Positions 1-6,465 of a stretch of 6,843 bases of DNA are shown in pieces. A model generated the notes under the pieces. It was not told the origin of the DNA. It searched no databases and saw nothing but the letters and a program-made list of their open reading frames with translations. The position numbers and the translations under genes are program-made. The stretch covers positions 1 through 6,843 of the forward strand of contig JAQGIJ010000338.1 in the NCBI GenBank assembly GCA_028291285.1, given 5' to 3'. Position 1 is the first letter of the stretch; each line of letters opens with the position of its first letter. This DNA comes from Phenylobacterium sp. (GTDB lineage: Bacteria > Pseudomonadota > Alphaproteobacteria > Caulobacterales > Caulobacteraceae).

Positions 1-1015
1 CTTGGACCGGCCGCTCGAGACCATAATAGGACAGGGCCGCCACCGCTATTGAGGCGGTGATGAGAAGCGGGCTGAAGTAAGCGGTTCGCACGCCCGGAAA
101 GCGGGTCTCGAAGACCAGCCTTACGAAGGCGTGCCAAAGGTACAGCGAATAGCTGAGCTGGCCTATCCAGACGAGGGGCGCCCAATTGAGCAGCTTCGAC
201 GGGGCGGTCGGCCGAAACAACACCCCGACCACAACGACGGCGATGCTCAGGCCCAACAGGCTGTAGCGAACGGTCTCGCGGAAGAACAGGTCGCGGTTGA
301 CCAGGCAGAGGATCACGACCAGCAACGCGGCGGCGGTGATCAGCGGGTGAGCGACCCGATAGAGAAGGGCGCGCCCCCACTCGGTCCTGAAGGTGGCGGC
401 GATGAGCACGCCGTAAGCGATGGCGTCCAGTCGGTACTCCGTGCGGGGATAAAAATAATCCGCCGCCACCAACTCGGGGTGGGCGAGGGCGACCCCCGTC
501 CGAAGCGCCAGACAACCGAGGCACACTGCAGCGGCTGCGGCGATCACCGCCTTTGGGTTCGCCCGCAACAGCACCATGGCGGATGGAAACAGGAAATAGA
601 AGTGCTCCTCGACCGACAGCGACCAGACGATCCCGTACGGTCGAGACCTGTGATAATTTGCGAAGTACAGCAACGCCGACCCGACATCCAGGCCCGTGAG
701 GTTGAACCCAATCGCGACGCAATAGGCCGCGGTGACCAGAACATAGACGGTCAGCGCCGGGTAGAGGCGCAGCGCGCGCCGAAAATAGAACTTGCGAAGC
801 GACACGCGCCCGGTCTTCGCCACCTCGGAAAACATAAGGTGGGCGATAAGAAAGCCGCTGATGACGAAGAAAACATAGACGCCGAGGCCGCCGGGGATCT
901 TGTGCGTAACAAGGTGCGAACCCACGACAATGAGTATGCTTATCGCCCTGAGGCCGTCCAGGCCAGGGATGGTCCCGGTTCCGCCCGCCCAGGTCGGCAG
1001 ATCCTCGCGCGTCAT
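1..1015 (-). CDS. Acyltransferase-3 (OafA/YrhL-like) membrane O-acyltransferase, 3' end beyond the window
   Basis: Integral inner-membrane enzyme that, by family, transfers acetyl or another acyl group to sugars of surface polysaccharides. Reading the minus strand from ATG at 1015 gives 338 uninterrupted codons to the window edge. Family marks are in order: DGLRAISILIVVGSH at residues 20-34, with His34 at the usual catalytic position; FFVISGFLI at 49-57; RRALRLYPAL at 79-88; WSLSVEEHFYFLFP at 131-144; then a series of hydrophobic helices and a closing LERPVQ. ERP is the typical end of the last helix in this family, so probably only a short tail is missing. A GGGGG-type ribosome site (1022-1027) lies 6 bases before the ATG. 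A long plus-strand open frame covers the same bases but has arginine/glutamine-rich, family-less sequence over the gene. The acyl donor and the sugar acceptor cannot be read from the sequence. Confidence 0.93.
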   Translation of the reverse strand, partial: MTREDLPTWAGGTGTIPGLDGLRAISILIVVGSHLVTHKIPGGLGVYVFFVISGFLIAHLMFSEVAKTGRVSLRKFYFRRALRLYPALTVYVLVTAAYCVAIGFNLTGLDVGSALLYFANYHRSRPYGIVWSLSVEEHFYFLFPSAMVLLRANPKAVIAAAAAVCLGCLALRTGVALAHPELVAADYFYPRTEYRLDAIAYGVLIAATFRTEWGRALLYRVAHPLITAAALLVVILCLVNRDLFFRETVRYSLLGLSIAVVVVGVLFRPTAPSKLLNWAPLVWIGQLSYSLYLWHAFVRLVFETRFPGVRTAYFSPLLITASIAVAALSYYGLERPVQ

Positions 1016-1021
1016 CGTCGG

Positions 1022-1027
1022 CCCCCT
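1022..1027 (-). promoter_or_regulatory. Ribosome binding site of the acyltransferase
   Basis: AGGGGG on the minus strand ends 6 bases before the ATG at 1015. It supports that start, which also places the conserved DGLR-to-His34 block close to the N-terminus as usual in the family. Confidence 0.55.
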
Positions 1028-1109
1028 ACAGGGTTGAGCTCGCGCTTGTCGTCTTACAGGCAGACGCACGTCCGGATACAAACCTATGACAAAAAAGACT
1101 CCCCGGCGG

Positions 1110-1380
1110 CCGCGCCAGCGTCTCTTTCGGGCGCCTTCCTTTCGCTGGACGACTTCCGCGGCCTGGTGGAACGGGCCGAGCTGGTGGTTGCTCATGCGGG
1201 CATGGACTCGATCATCACGGCGTTCGAGCTTGGGAAGCCGATCATCATTCTGCCGCGGCGCGCCTCACTCGGCGAACACCGCAACGACAATCAGCTGGCG
1301 ACCTCGCAGCGCATGGCGGCGCACGCGAACGGCTGCTGGCGGAAATCGCGGCCTTCATCCAGCAGCAACCCGAACGCGGG
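1110..1380 (+). pseudogene. Remnant of a GT28-type glycosyltransferase C-terminal domain (truncated, frame-shifted)
   Basis: The plus strand carries a recognisable piece of a glycosyltransferase family 28 C-terminal domain, of the PssE/EpsF-like type found in exopolysaccharide loci. In the first frame one reads AFLSLDDF, ERAELVVAHAGMDSI (HAGMDSI at 1193-1213), ELGKPIIILPRRASLGEH, HRND at 1277-1288 and QLATSQRMAAH. After about 1318-1325 the family-like sequence continues in another frame as ARERLLAEIAAFIQQQP (1321-1371), which resembles the usual final helix. The N-terminal half of the domain and the acceptor-binding domain are absent. The usual Gly in HAGMGS is Asp here, and HRNDH is HRNDN, fitting decay. 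No start codon with a ribosome site precedes the fragment. It lies antisense to both neighbours, between the flippase and acyltransferase genes. It could also be a misassembled or recently broken gene, but the sequence shown cannot make a complete enzyme. Confidence 0.75.
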
Positions 1381-1411
1381 TCGAGGGGGACGATCTGTGG
1401 AACCTCCCCAG

Positions 1412-2971
1412 CTAGCGCCGCAGGCGCAAGCCTAGCTTGCGGCGCGCCGACCCGAGGCGTTCGCGCACGGCGTCAAGCACCCACTCGCCCTCCGCTCCGA
1501 AGGCCGGTCGCCCGATCGCCACCATGACTGCCTGCACGGCCAGGGCTGCCGCGCCGCCGAGGCCAAGCACCAGGAGGGGATGCAGGGCTTGCGACCGCGC
1601 CCACGCCGCCGCGGCCCAGGTCGCCGCCAGAACGGCAGCAGCCACGAGCAGGAATCTGAGGTGCAGGGCGAGCACCGCCCCCCAGCCGAGACCGGTAATC
1701 CGCAGCGACAGATCCAGCATCAGCACGAAATTCAGCACGATGGCCAGGCCAACCCCGGTCGCCACGCCGCCCAATCCCCAATGCGTTCCGATGAGCGCGC
1801 CGACGAAGACGGCCGCCGCATAGAGCCATTGCCGCCAGGCGCGTCGATACACGGCGCCCTTGGCCCGGGCCAGGGAGTCGCTCATCTTGTAACTGGTGCG
1901 GAACAGCATGGTCGCCGCGAGCACCTGAAACGGCAGAACCATGTCGACCCAGCGCCGCCCCAGCACCACCGTGACCAGCTCCGGCGCCAGGACCGTCAGG
2001 ACCACGCTCACCGGCAGGGTGATCATGGCCACGACGGCCAAGGATCGGCGGAACGCCCGGTTCAGCCGCTGGGCGTCGTCCTGCACGTGGGCCATGGCCG
2101 GGAACAGCACCTTGTCGACGACCGTGCCAAACAGGTTGGTCGGGAGCATCAGGAAGTTGTAGGCGCGACTGTAGAGGCCGAGGTCCTGGGCCCCCATCCA
2201 TCGACCGACGGTGAAATTGTCGGCGTTCATCGCGACGGAGTTGCCGAACACCCCGATCGAGAATCCGACGCCGCTGGCCAGCAGGCGCGACAGCGAGCTC
2301 GGCCGCACCAGCAGCGCCTTCGGATGTCGCTCCGCCGCAAGCAGCATGACCGATCGGATCGCGATTTGCGCCAACTGACCCACGACCAGGGCCCAGACAC
2401 CAAATCCGAGGAAGGCCAAGGTCACGCCGAGGGCGCCCAGCCCGAGGGCGAAGCTCAGGGCCTCGATGCCGGCGATCGCGCGGTAGCGCCGGCGGCGCTG
2501 CAGCAGGGCGAAGGGAACGATGGCCGGGCCGCCCAGCAGGAAGCTGACCGAGAAGGCCGCGATCACCGGCTCCAGGCCGGCGATCTTGAAGATCGCCGCC
2601 AACGGCGCGGCGCCGAGGTAGACCGCGGCGGCCAGCACCACCCCCAACCAGGTGGAGAAGGCGAACCCTGTCCGGACCTCCTCCTCGGTCAGATCCGGAA
2701 GCTGCACGATGGATTGGGCGATCCCCAGCTGGGCTATGATCTTCGTGAAGTTCACCAGGATCAGGGCGGCGGCGACGACGCCGAACTCGGCTGGCGCCAG
2801 CAGACGCGTCAGCACGATCATCACCGCAATGCGGATCAGAAGCTCGACGCCGGTGCCGAGGAACTGCCAGAGCAGCCCGGAGATGGTCTGCTGCGTCAGG
2901 CTGCTGCTCTTGGGCGCCGCCAACGACGGCTTTCCAGGCCCTTCGCCGCCGAGGCTGGTCGTTGTCATCAT
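1412..2971 (-). CDS. Lipopolysaccharide/exopolysaccharide flippase (WzxC/TuaB-like, MATE/MOP superfamily)
   Basis: 519-residue polytopic membrane protein. By family it flips undecaprenyl-diphosphate-linked oligosaccharide units from the cytoplasmic to the periplasmic face of the inner membrane. After a polar N-terminal tail of about 28 residues come pairs of hydrophobic helices. The early block TRLLAPAEFGVVAAAL (residues 55-70), the central DNFTVGRWMGAQDLGLYSRA (251-270) continuing into YNFLMLP, and FPAMAHVQDD (290-299) are typical of the WzxC/TuaB branch. The C-terminus ends in a basic tail (RRKLGLRLRR). The length is slightly above the usual 450-500 because of the tails. The start is ATG at 2971, with a second ATG directly after it at 2968. 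The ribosome site is weak (AGAAAG), which would fit coupling to the lyase gene 73 bases upstream on the same strand. No terminator is seen between the two, so they are probably co-transcribed. A transporter of another substrate in the MOP superfamily is possible but less likely here. Confidence 0.93.
   Translation of the reverse strand: MMTTTSLGGEGPGKPSLAAPKSSSLTQQTISGLLWQFLGTGVELLIRIAVMIVLTRLLAPAEFGVVAAALILVNFTKIIAQLGIAQSIVQLPDLTEEEVRTGFAFSTWLGVVLAAAVYLGAAPLAAIFKIAGLEPVIAAFSVSFLLGGPAIVPFALLQRRRRYRAIAGIEALSFALGLGALGVTLAFLGFGVWALVVGQLAQIAIRSVMLLAAERHPKALLVRPSSLSRLLASGVGFSIGVFGNSVAMNADNFTVGRWMGAQDLGLYSRAYNFLMLPTNLFGTVVDKVLFPAMAHVQDDAQRLNRAFRRSLAVVAMITLPVSVVLTVLAPELVTVVLGRRWVDMVLPFQVLAATMLFRTSYKMSDSLARAKGAVYRRAWRQWLYAAAVFVGALIGTHWGLGGVATGVGLAIVLNFVLMLDLSLRITGLGWGAVLALHLRFLLVAAAVLAATWAAAAWARSQALHPLLVLGLGGAAALAVQAVMVAIGRPAFGAEGEWVLDAVRERLGSARRKLGLRLRR
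1415..1445 (-). repeat. Inverted repeat at the 3' end of the flippase gene
   Basis: GCGCCGC (1415-1421) and GCGGCGC (1439-1445) are perfect 7-base arms. Inside them AAGC/GCTT (1428-1431 and 1435-1438) can pair around a 3-base loop, or alternatively CGCAAG/CTTGCG can pair. The repeat covers the last codons of the flippase. No T-run follows on the minus strand, so it is not a standard Rho-independent terminator. It may simply reflect GC-rich coding for Arg and Leu. Confidence 0.3.
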
Positions 2972-3044
2972 CGTCTTTCTGGGAGGGAGCTGCGGTCGAC
3001 CGGCCGGGACGGCGGGCCGGATCGGCCGCTCGCCGGGCCGCGGG

Positions 3045-3917
3045 TCAACTGACGGGCGCCGCTGGCAGGCGATCGCCCGGCGGCGTCGGTCCGAGCGTCA
3101 CGTCGCTGTAGCGCGCTGCCACCCGCTCTCCCCCTGGGGCGGGCGCGCGATAGACCCCAAACTTGAAATAGGGGCCGCGCTTGTCCGGGTAGCCGATCGG
3201 CCCGCGGTAGTCGGCGACCAGCTTCCCGTCGCGCCACAGCCGCGCCATGCCATCCGGCCCCGGGCTGATGCGGAAGTGGTACACGAAACGGTAGGGCCGC
3301 CCACGCTCCAGCTTGGGATCCTCGAAGATGACGGTCGGCGGCGGCGACGCCTTGACCGGATTCTCCAGCGTGTGCCGCACCTCGACACGGAAGCGGTCAT
3401 CGCGAAGCAGCCTCTGCACCCACGGCGGGGAGACCGCACGCTCCCCGGGATCGGCGGTGCCGTGGAGCTGGCCGAGGTTGATCCAATCGGCCGTGCTCGG
3501 CGGCCCTGGCTCGACTTCCATTGTGAAGGCCAGCCAGATGTCCTTGCCATAGGGCATGCGGTCGAGGTCCGACAACTCGGTGCGTTCGACGGGGTGGCCG
3601 GGAAACGCGTCCTTGGCCCATTGATCGCCGGACCTGATCTCGAAGCGATAGCCGTTCTCACCGTCGGCCCGGGCCGACCAGGGCGCGCCGGAGCTCTGCA
3701 GCCGCCAGGCGCGGCCGGCGACGTGGCAGGCGATGGGATTGACGGCGGGGGCGCAACCTGGCTGGAAGTTCGCCTGGATCAGTCCGAACAGCCGCAGCGG
3801 GTTGTCGTGGACGCCGACCGCGTATTTTTCGAGCACTACCGAGCCGGCCGCCGTGCCGACCGCCAGGGTCACAACCGCTGCGGCGGCGATCCCCAAGATC
3901 GTTCTCGAGCGTCGCAT
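3045..3917 (-). CDS. Polysaccharide lyase, beta-jelly-roll (PL7/PL20-like, 'heparin lyase I family' type), exported
   Basis: 290 residues. Residues 1-28 are a basic start plus one hydrophobic helix (signal peptide or membrane anchor), so the enzyme should act in the periplasm or outside. The rest looks like the Polysacc_lyase fold (PF14099-type), whose members cleave uronic-acid polysaccharides by beta-elimination. The three blocks known from alginate-lyase-type jelly rolls are visible: RTELS at 112-116, QLHG at 150-153 (Gln150, His152) and GPYFKFGVYR at 248-257 (Tyr250, Lys252, Tyr256). In PL7 enzymes the equivalent Arg, Gln, His and Tyr are the active-site residues. WRDG at 228-231 is also typical. 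Cys55 and Cys64 could form a disulfide. The start ATG (3917) overlaps the stop of a possible 6-codon leader and has a G-rich ribosome site. It is the first gene of a likely unit with the flippase. The substrate is unknown; 'heparin' should be read only as a fold name. Confidence 0.85.
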   Translation of the reverse strand: MRRSRTILGIAAAAVVTLAVGTAAGSVVLEKYAVGVHDNPLRLFGLIQANFQPGCAPAVNPIACHVAGRAWRLQSSGAPWSARADGENGYRFEIRSGDQWAKDAFPGHPVERTELSDLDRMPYGKDIWLAFTMEVEPGPPSTADWINLGQLHGTADPGERAVSPPWVQRLLRDDRFRVEVRHTLENPVKASPPPTVIFEDPKLERGRPYRFVYHFRISPGPDGMARLWRDGKLVADYRGPIGYPDKRGPYFKFGVYRAPAPGGERVAARYSDVTLGPTPPGDRLPAAPVS

Positions 3918-3937
3918 CAGTGGCCCCCCGTCCTCAT
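3917..3937 (-). CDS. Possible 6-codon leader peptide coupled to the lyase start
   Basis: On the minus strand GGGAGGG lies 3 bases before an ATG at 3937. This opens a frame of six codons (MRTGGH) whose TGA stop shares its final A with the lyase ATG (TGATG). The same frame extends upstream to 4156 without a stop, but that longer reading has no family-like sequence. Initiation here could feed ribosomes to the lyase start. It may equally be chance in GC-rich DNA, since the spacing is short. Confidence 0.25.
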   Translation of the reverse strand: MRTGGH

Positions 3938-4058
3938 CGTCCCTCCCGTGGGCCCGTCAGACGATCGACACGTCAGAACGGGCGCATTGCGGCCACGCAC
4001 CACGAGCCAGGATCTGCGCAGGCGCGGCGCCGGAGAGCTGGCCATCCCGTCTTTCGTA

Positions 4059-4074
4059 CCATCCGACCGGATGG
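4059..4074. repeat. Inverted repeat, possible operator
   Basis: CCATCCG and CGGATGG are perfect 7-base arms around AC. The dyad lies in the divergent intergenic region and is followed 5 bases later by a second dyad. Its size suits a dimeric DNA-binding regulator. Function is inferred from position only. Confidence 0.4.
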
Positions 4075-4079
4075 GCGGA

Positions 4080-4091
4080 TCAAACATTTGA
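4080..4091. repeat. Second inverted repeat in an AT-rich patch, possible operator or promoter element
   Basis: TCAAA and TTTGA form 5-base arms around CA. The centre is 19 bases from the centre of the dyad at 4059-4074, close to two helical turns, so two dimers could sit on the same side of the DNA. It falls in the least GC-rich part of the intergenic region. Confidence 0.3.
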
Positions 4092-4272
4092 GACTTTGGA
4101 CAAATCCCTCGCCGCTGGGCCATGACGGCTTCGCTCATCGAACTCGACTTCGGCATCGGCCGTTCAGCTCGGCCGCGGCGTTCGGGGCCAGTCGAAGGTT
4201 TCCGCCAGCGGATGGATCTTTTGTAAGGGCGCCTATGGGGGCGGTACGGTCACGATCGGCCGCCCGCCAACG

Positions 4273-4278
4273 AAGGAG
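4273..4278 (+). promoter_or_regulatory. Ribosome binding site of the second lyase
   Basis: AAGGAG lies 6 bases before the ATG at 4285. It is the strongest ribosome site in the window and fixes this start. Confidence 0.8.
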
Positions 4279-4284
4279 CTGCCC

Positions 4285-5109
4285 ATGTGGCGCGCTCTCA
4301 CCGCCATGGTCCTCATGGCTCCCTCCGCGGGGTTCTCGATGGAGCGCGTGGGGTGGCAAACGGCCGAGCCCCCGCTTCATGTGACCGCTCCGAGCGGGGA
4401 CCGCGACAGCCTGTCAGCCGATCGCCGCGCGCAAATGCGGGTTCGCACCCTCGATCAATTGTCCATCCACGAGCAGGGCGCGGGGCGGCCCTGGAGCATC
4501 ACGCGTTCGGACGGCGCCCTTTGCTTCGAAGTGCGCCAAGGCGAGCGGCGCCAGAAGCCCATCGAGCGCGACCGACCTATCGAGCGCTCCGAGATCATGC
4601 TTCGGGAATGGCTCCGCTTCGGCGCCGACTACACGGTGCACTATGAGTTCATGGTTGCGCCTGGCCCTTCCAACACGGCGGGTTGGGTCAACATCGGCCA
4701 GATCCACGGCAACGAGGATCCTCAAGACTCCATGGACCGTGGCCCGTTGTTCGCGGTCAAATTGGTTGGGGAGCGGATGCTTATCGTCGCCCGCACCGAC
4801 CCGCAGCGGGTGACCGTGGCGCGGCCGGCCGACCTGCGGCTGTACCTAGACCGGAGCGATCTAGTTCGCGGGCGGTGGTACCGGATGGACGTGACCACCC
4901 GGATCGACCCGCAAGGGGCTGGCCGATTGCTCGTCTGGCGCGACGGGCAGGAGCTGGTGAACTACGCCGGGCCCTTCGGCTTCAACGACGCCGTCGGTCC
5001 TTATTGGAAGTTCGGCATCTACCGCAGCACATCACCGGGGCCGCTGCGGGTCTGTTACCGAGGCATCACCCTCGCCGAGCCGGTCGGCGCGCTGGGAGCC
5101 GCGCGGTGA
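4285..5109 (+). CDS. Second polysaccharide lyase, paralogue of the divergent lyase (PL7/PL20-like fold)
   Basis: 274 residues with a short hydrophobic N-terminus (about residues 4-17) that is probably a signal peptide, though a weak one. The body matches the divergent lyase block by block: PGPSNTAGWVNIGQIHG (126-142) against PGPPSTADWINLGQLHG, VWRDGQELVNYAGPFGF (217-233), and GPYWKFGIYR (238-247) against GPYFKFGVYR. The lyase-type active-site set is kept: Arg101/Glu103 in RSEI, Gln139 and His141 in QIHG, Tyr240, Lys242 and Tyr246. Overall identity outside these blocks looks low, so the duplication is old or the two genes came in separately. Cys80 and Cys257 could pair after export. The insert PQDSMDRGP after QIHG differs from the other copy and may shape the substrate groove. 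The gene is convergent with the sulfotransferase. Expected role is beta-elimination of a uronate-containing polysaccharide; the substrate cannot be read. Confidence 0.82.
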   Translation: MWRALTAMVLMAPSAGFSMERVGWQTAEPPLHVTAPSGDRDSLSADRRAQMRVRTLDQLSIHEQGAGRPWSITRSDGALCFEVRQGERRQKPIERDRPIERSEIMLREWLRFGADYTVHYEFMVAPGPSNTAGWVNIGQIHGNEDPQDSMDRGPLFAVKLVGERMLIVARTDPQRVTVARPADLRLYLDRSDLVRGRWYRMDVTTRIDPQGAGRLLVWRDGQELVNYAGPFGFNDAVGPYWKFGIYRSTSPGPLRVCYRGITLAEPVGALGAAR

Positions 5110-5231
5110 CGGCGCCGAGGCCGCAGCGCCGCGATTCAATGCGGCAACTCCATGACCGATAGCGTGGCGGCTCCTCCGCGACGATACCGAGCCTCCTGCC
5201 CGACGATTAAGACCTGGAGCGGTGAGGACCG
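5110..5231. other. Convergent intergenic gap
   Basis: 122 bases between two converging genes. A weak hairpin is possible from GCCGC (5128-5132) and GCGGC (5141-5145) with an 8-base loop, but there is no T-run on either side. No gene is evident. Confidence 0.4.
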
Positions 5232-6191
5232 TTATACATTCAAGGAAGCCTCTCGTGTCGTCGCTCGGAGCGTGGATTCCTCGGCGGAGTACCCAAGCGA
5301 ATGCTCTTCCAGGCGTTTCTGCTGCCAACCCGTGGCCAATGTAATGATGAACTGATCGAGTTTGGTCAGACCAGACTTCCAGCGCTCGTCTTCTCTAATC
5401 TGAAGACGATCTGCTCCGAATCGCATCGGGTTTCCAGATACGCTATGCCAATTGTCAACGCCGCCCGCCCGCCTGGGAGAGAGGCCGAGCTCAAAAATAA
5501 GTGCCTGCAACTGCTCATCCGGACTTGTACAGAAGAAATCGTAGCACACCGTGGCCTTGCGACCTTTGTGATGCCGGACAAAATTGCTGGCCTGGTGATT
5601 AAGGAGGCTCCAGCGGAACATCGCGTTAAACACGGTCTTGGCGCGTTTCATCGTTGCTTCGGACCCGTCCTGAGACTGGGGCCGTAGTTTTGGCGTCTTC
5701 AGGCTGTAAACGTTTGGTCGGGCGGCTCTGAATATTTGAACCGGAAGTATCTCCCCGACGTCGGCAGCTTGGAGCGAAGCCGCGAAACGAGGCGTAGCTT
5801 TATCCAGCAAAGCTCTCTCGCCGCCAATCTTAAAGGCGGCTAGATACAGCGCGCGGGCGACGTCTCTAAAGAGCGGATCCAGCGGCGGAGAGCTCCCTAG
5901 CTGTGTATGCCAGTCAACGAGCCCACCCCTTGCGGCACGAAATGCGGCGTCAAATCGAGGGGCGTCTTGCGCGCTGACCTTCCCAAAGGATTCAGCGAGT
6001 ACGGCGGTCCAAAACTCGCACCTGGAGAATTTGACGCCGCACCCGCACAGCTCGTCCCGGATGAACCCCTTGTCCCAAATGTAGGTGACTTCTCCGAGCG
6101 CGGTGATATCCGCCGTCTGCTGAAGCTTCCCCTCCAGGATGGTGCTGCCGCTCCTCGCGCAGCCTAGAACGGCGACAATGTCGATGCTCAT
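5232..6191 (-). CDS. PAPS-dependent sulfotransferase family protein
   Basis: 319 residues, with no signal peptide and no clear membrane helix. By family it moves sulfate from PAPS to a hydroxyl or amino group of a carbohydrate or other acceptor in the cytoplasm. The 5'-phosphosulfate-binding loop is GCARSGSTILEGKL (10-23). The 3'-phosphate site is seen as VQIFRAARPNVYS, with Arg155 and Ser163 eight residues apart as in the family, although the usual RDPR is RAAR. Other family marks are ALGEV (31-35), a cysteine cluster CGCG...CEFW (49-61), LDKATP (129-134) and WHSVSGNPMRF (248-258). The start ATG at 6191 has no ribosome site. An in-frame stop lies five codons upstream, and the ATG overlaps the stop of the preceding small ORF (ATGA), so translation probably depends on coupling. 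Base composition appears less GC-rich than the lyase and flippase genes, which may indicate separate acquisition. The acceptor is unknown; the local polysaccharide is a reasonable guess. Confidence 0.85.
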   Translation of the reverse strand: MSIDIVAVLGCARSGSTILEGKLQQTADITALGEVTYIWDKGFIRDELCGCGVKFSRCEFWTAVLAESFGKVSAQDAPRFDAAFRAARGGLVDWHTQLGSSPPLDPLFRDVARALYLAAFKIGGERALLDKATPRFAASLQAADVGEILPVQIFRAARPNVYSLKTPKLRPQSQDGSEATMKRAKTVFNAMFRWSLLNHQASNFVRHHKGRKATVCYDFFCTSPDEQLQALIFELGLSPRRAGGVDNWHSVSGNPMRFGADRLQIREDERWKSGLTKLDQFIITLATGWQQKRLEEHSLGYSAEESTLRATTREASLNV

Positions 6192-6445
6192 AAGGGTGGA
6201 AGCTTAGCGCTCAAAGCGCATCGAGCCTTAACAAAGGAGCTGAACGCGGACCAGGGATGCCGGCGGAGGCTCCCACGCGCTTTCGCTTCCGCGGCGATTT
6301 TTGCCAGAGGCGTGGACTGCAGCGACCGGGGCGGTTCGCGGGGCGCGCCCGACTCTTCTTCGGCGAGCTGTTTAAAATCCATCGGATAGCAGATGTAATA
6401 GCGCCGTTTAGCCGCGCGCATCATCTGAGGGGCCGTTGCGAGCAT
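6188..6445 (-). CDS. Small unrecognised ORF overlapping the sulfotransferase start (85 aa)
   Basis: I do not recognise this protein. From ATG at 6445 it encodes 85 residues; a GTG at 6457 would add four. The ATG is preferred because AGGTGG (6459-6454) lies 8 bases before it, whereas the GTG is inside that site and directly follows an in-frame stop. The product is basic, with an N-terminal MMRAAKRRYYICYPMDF, a middle acidic patch (LAEEESG), and a C-terminal half rich in Arg, Lys and Ala. It has no signal peptide or obvious domain. The stop TGA overlaps the sulfotransferase ATG as ATGA, the usual form of a translationally coupled pair. It may be a real small protein, a leader that sets sulfotransferase translation, or a remnant of a longer gene. 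Confidence 0.45.
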   Translation of the reverse strand: MLATAPQMMRAAKRRYYICYPMDFKQLAEEESGAPREPPRSLQSTPLAKIAAEAKARGSLRRHPWSAFSSFVKARCALSAKLPPL

Positions 6446-6453
6446 GGAGTCAT

Positions 6454-6459
6454 CCACCT
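6454..6459 (-). promoter_or_regulatory. Ribosome binding site deciding the small ORF start
   Basis: AGGTGG on the minus strand, 8 bases before ATG at 6445. It is the only ribosome-like site for the two-gene unit with the sulfotransferase, and it argues against the overlapping GTG at 6457. Confidence 0.45.
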
Positions 6460-6465
6460 AGACAA

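Larger units (their letters stand above)
3918..4284. promoter_or_regulatory. Divergent regulatory region between the two lyase genes
   Basis: These 367 bases separate the 5' ends of the two lyases and must hold the promoters of both units. Open frames here have no family-like sequence. The only AT-rich patch is about 4079-4106, next to two dyads (4059-4074 and 4080-4091). A further pair, ATTTG (4086-4090) and CAAAT (4101-4105), surrounds 10 bases. TCGGCCG occurs twice, 13 bases apart (4156-4162 and 4169-4175). I could not assign convincing -35/-10 boxes on either strand. Confidence 0.6.

Noticed and set aside
131..1435. A 434-codon plus-strand open frame
   Set aside because: From 131 to about 1010 it is antisense to a convincing acyltransferase-3 gene and is low-complexity, Arg/Gln/Asp-rich and without family resemblance. 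Only its last part (about 1110-1320) is meaningful, as the glycosyltransferase remnant; the two join by chance.
2993..3002. 10-base palindrome CGGTCGACCG between lyase and flippase genes
   Set aside because: It lies in very GC-rich DNA where short palindromes are expected. It has no T-run and no partner, so neither a terminator nor an operator can be supported.
1580..3052. A 490-codon plus-strand open frame over the flippase gene
   Set aside because: It is the antisense shadow of a clear membrane transporter, rich in Gln, His, Arg and Gly with no hydrophobic core. Long antisense frames are common in GC-rich genes.
2652..4091. A 479-codon plus-strand open frame across the flippase start and first lyase
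   Set aside because: It crosses two minus-strand genes and their promoter region, has no domain, and the minus-strand readings carry motifs.
3917..4156. A 79-codon minus-strand frame upstream of the first lyase
   Set aside because: The sequence is unlike any family, and its 5' part lies in the probable regulatory region. Only the last six codons have a ribosome site, and these are listed as a possible leader.
3920..4384. Plus-strand frame covering the divergent intergenic region and the start of the second lyase
   Set aside because: Arg/Pro-rich, no ribosome site, and it overlaps a gene with a strong AAGGAG site in another frame.
5128..5145. Possible bidirectional terminator hairpin between the converging genes
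   Set aside because: Only 5-base arms with an 8-base loop and no T-tract on either strand.
5301..5687. A 128-codon plus-strand frame inside the sulfotransferase gene
   Set aside because: Antisense to a protein with PAPS-binding motifs; no own family resemblance or ribosome site.
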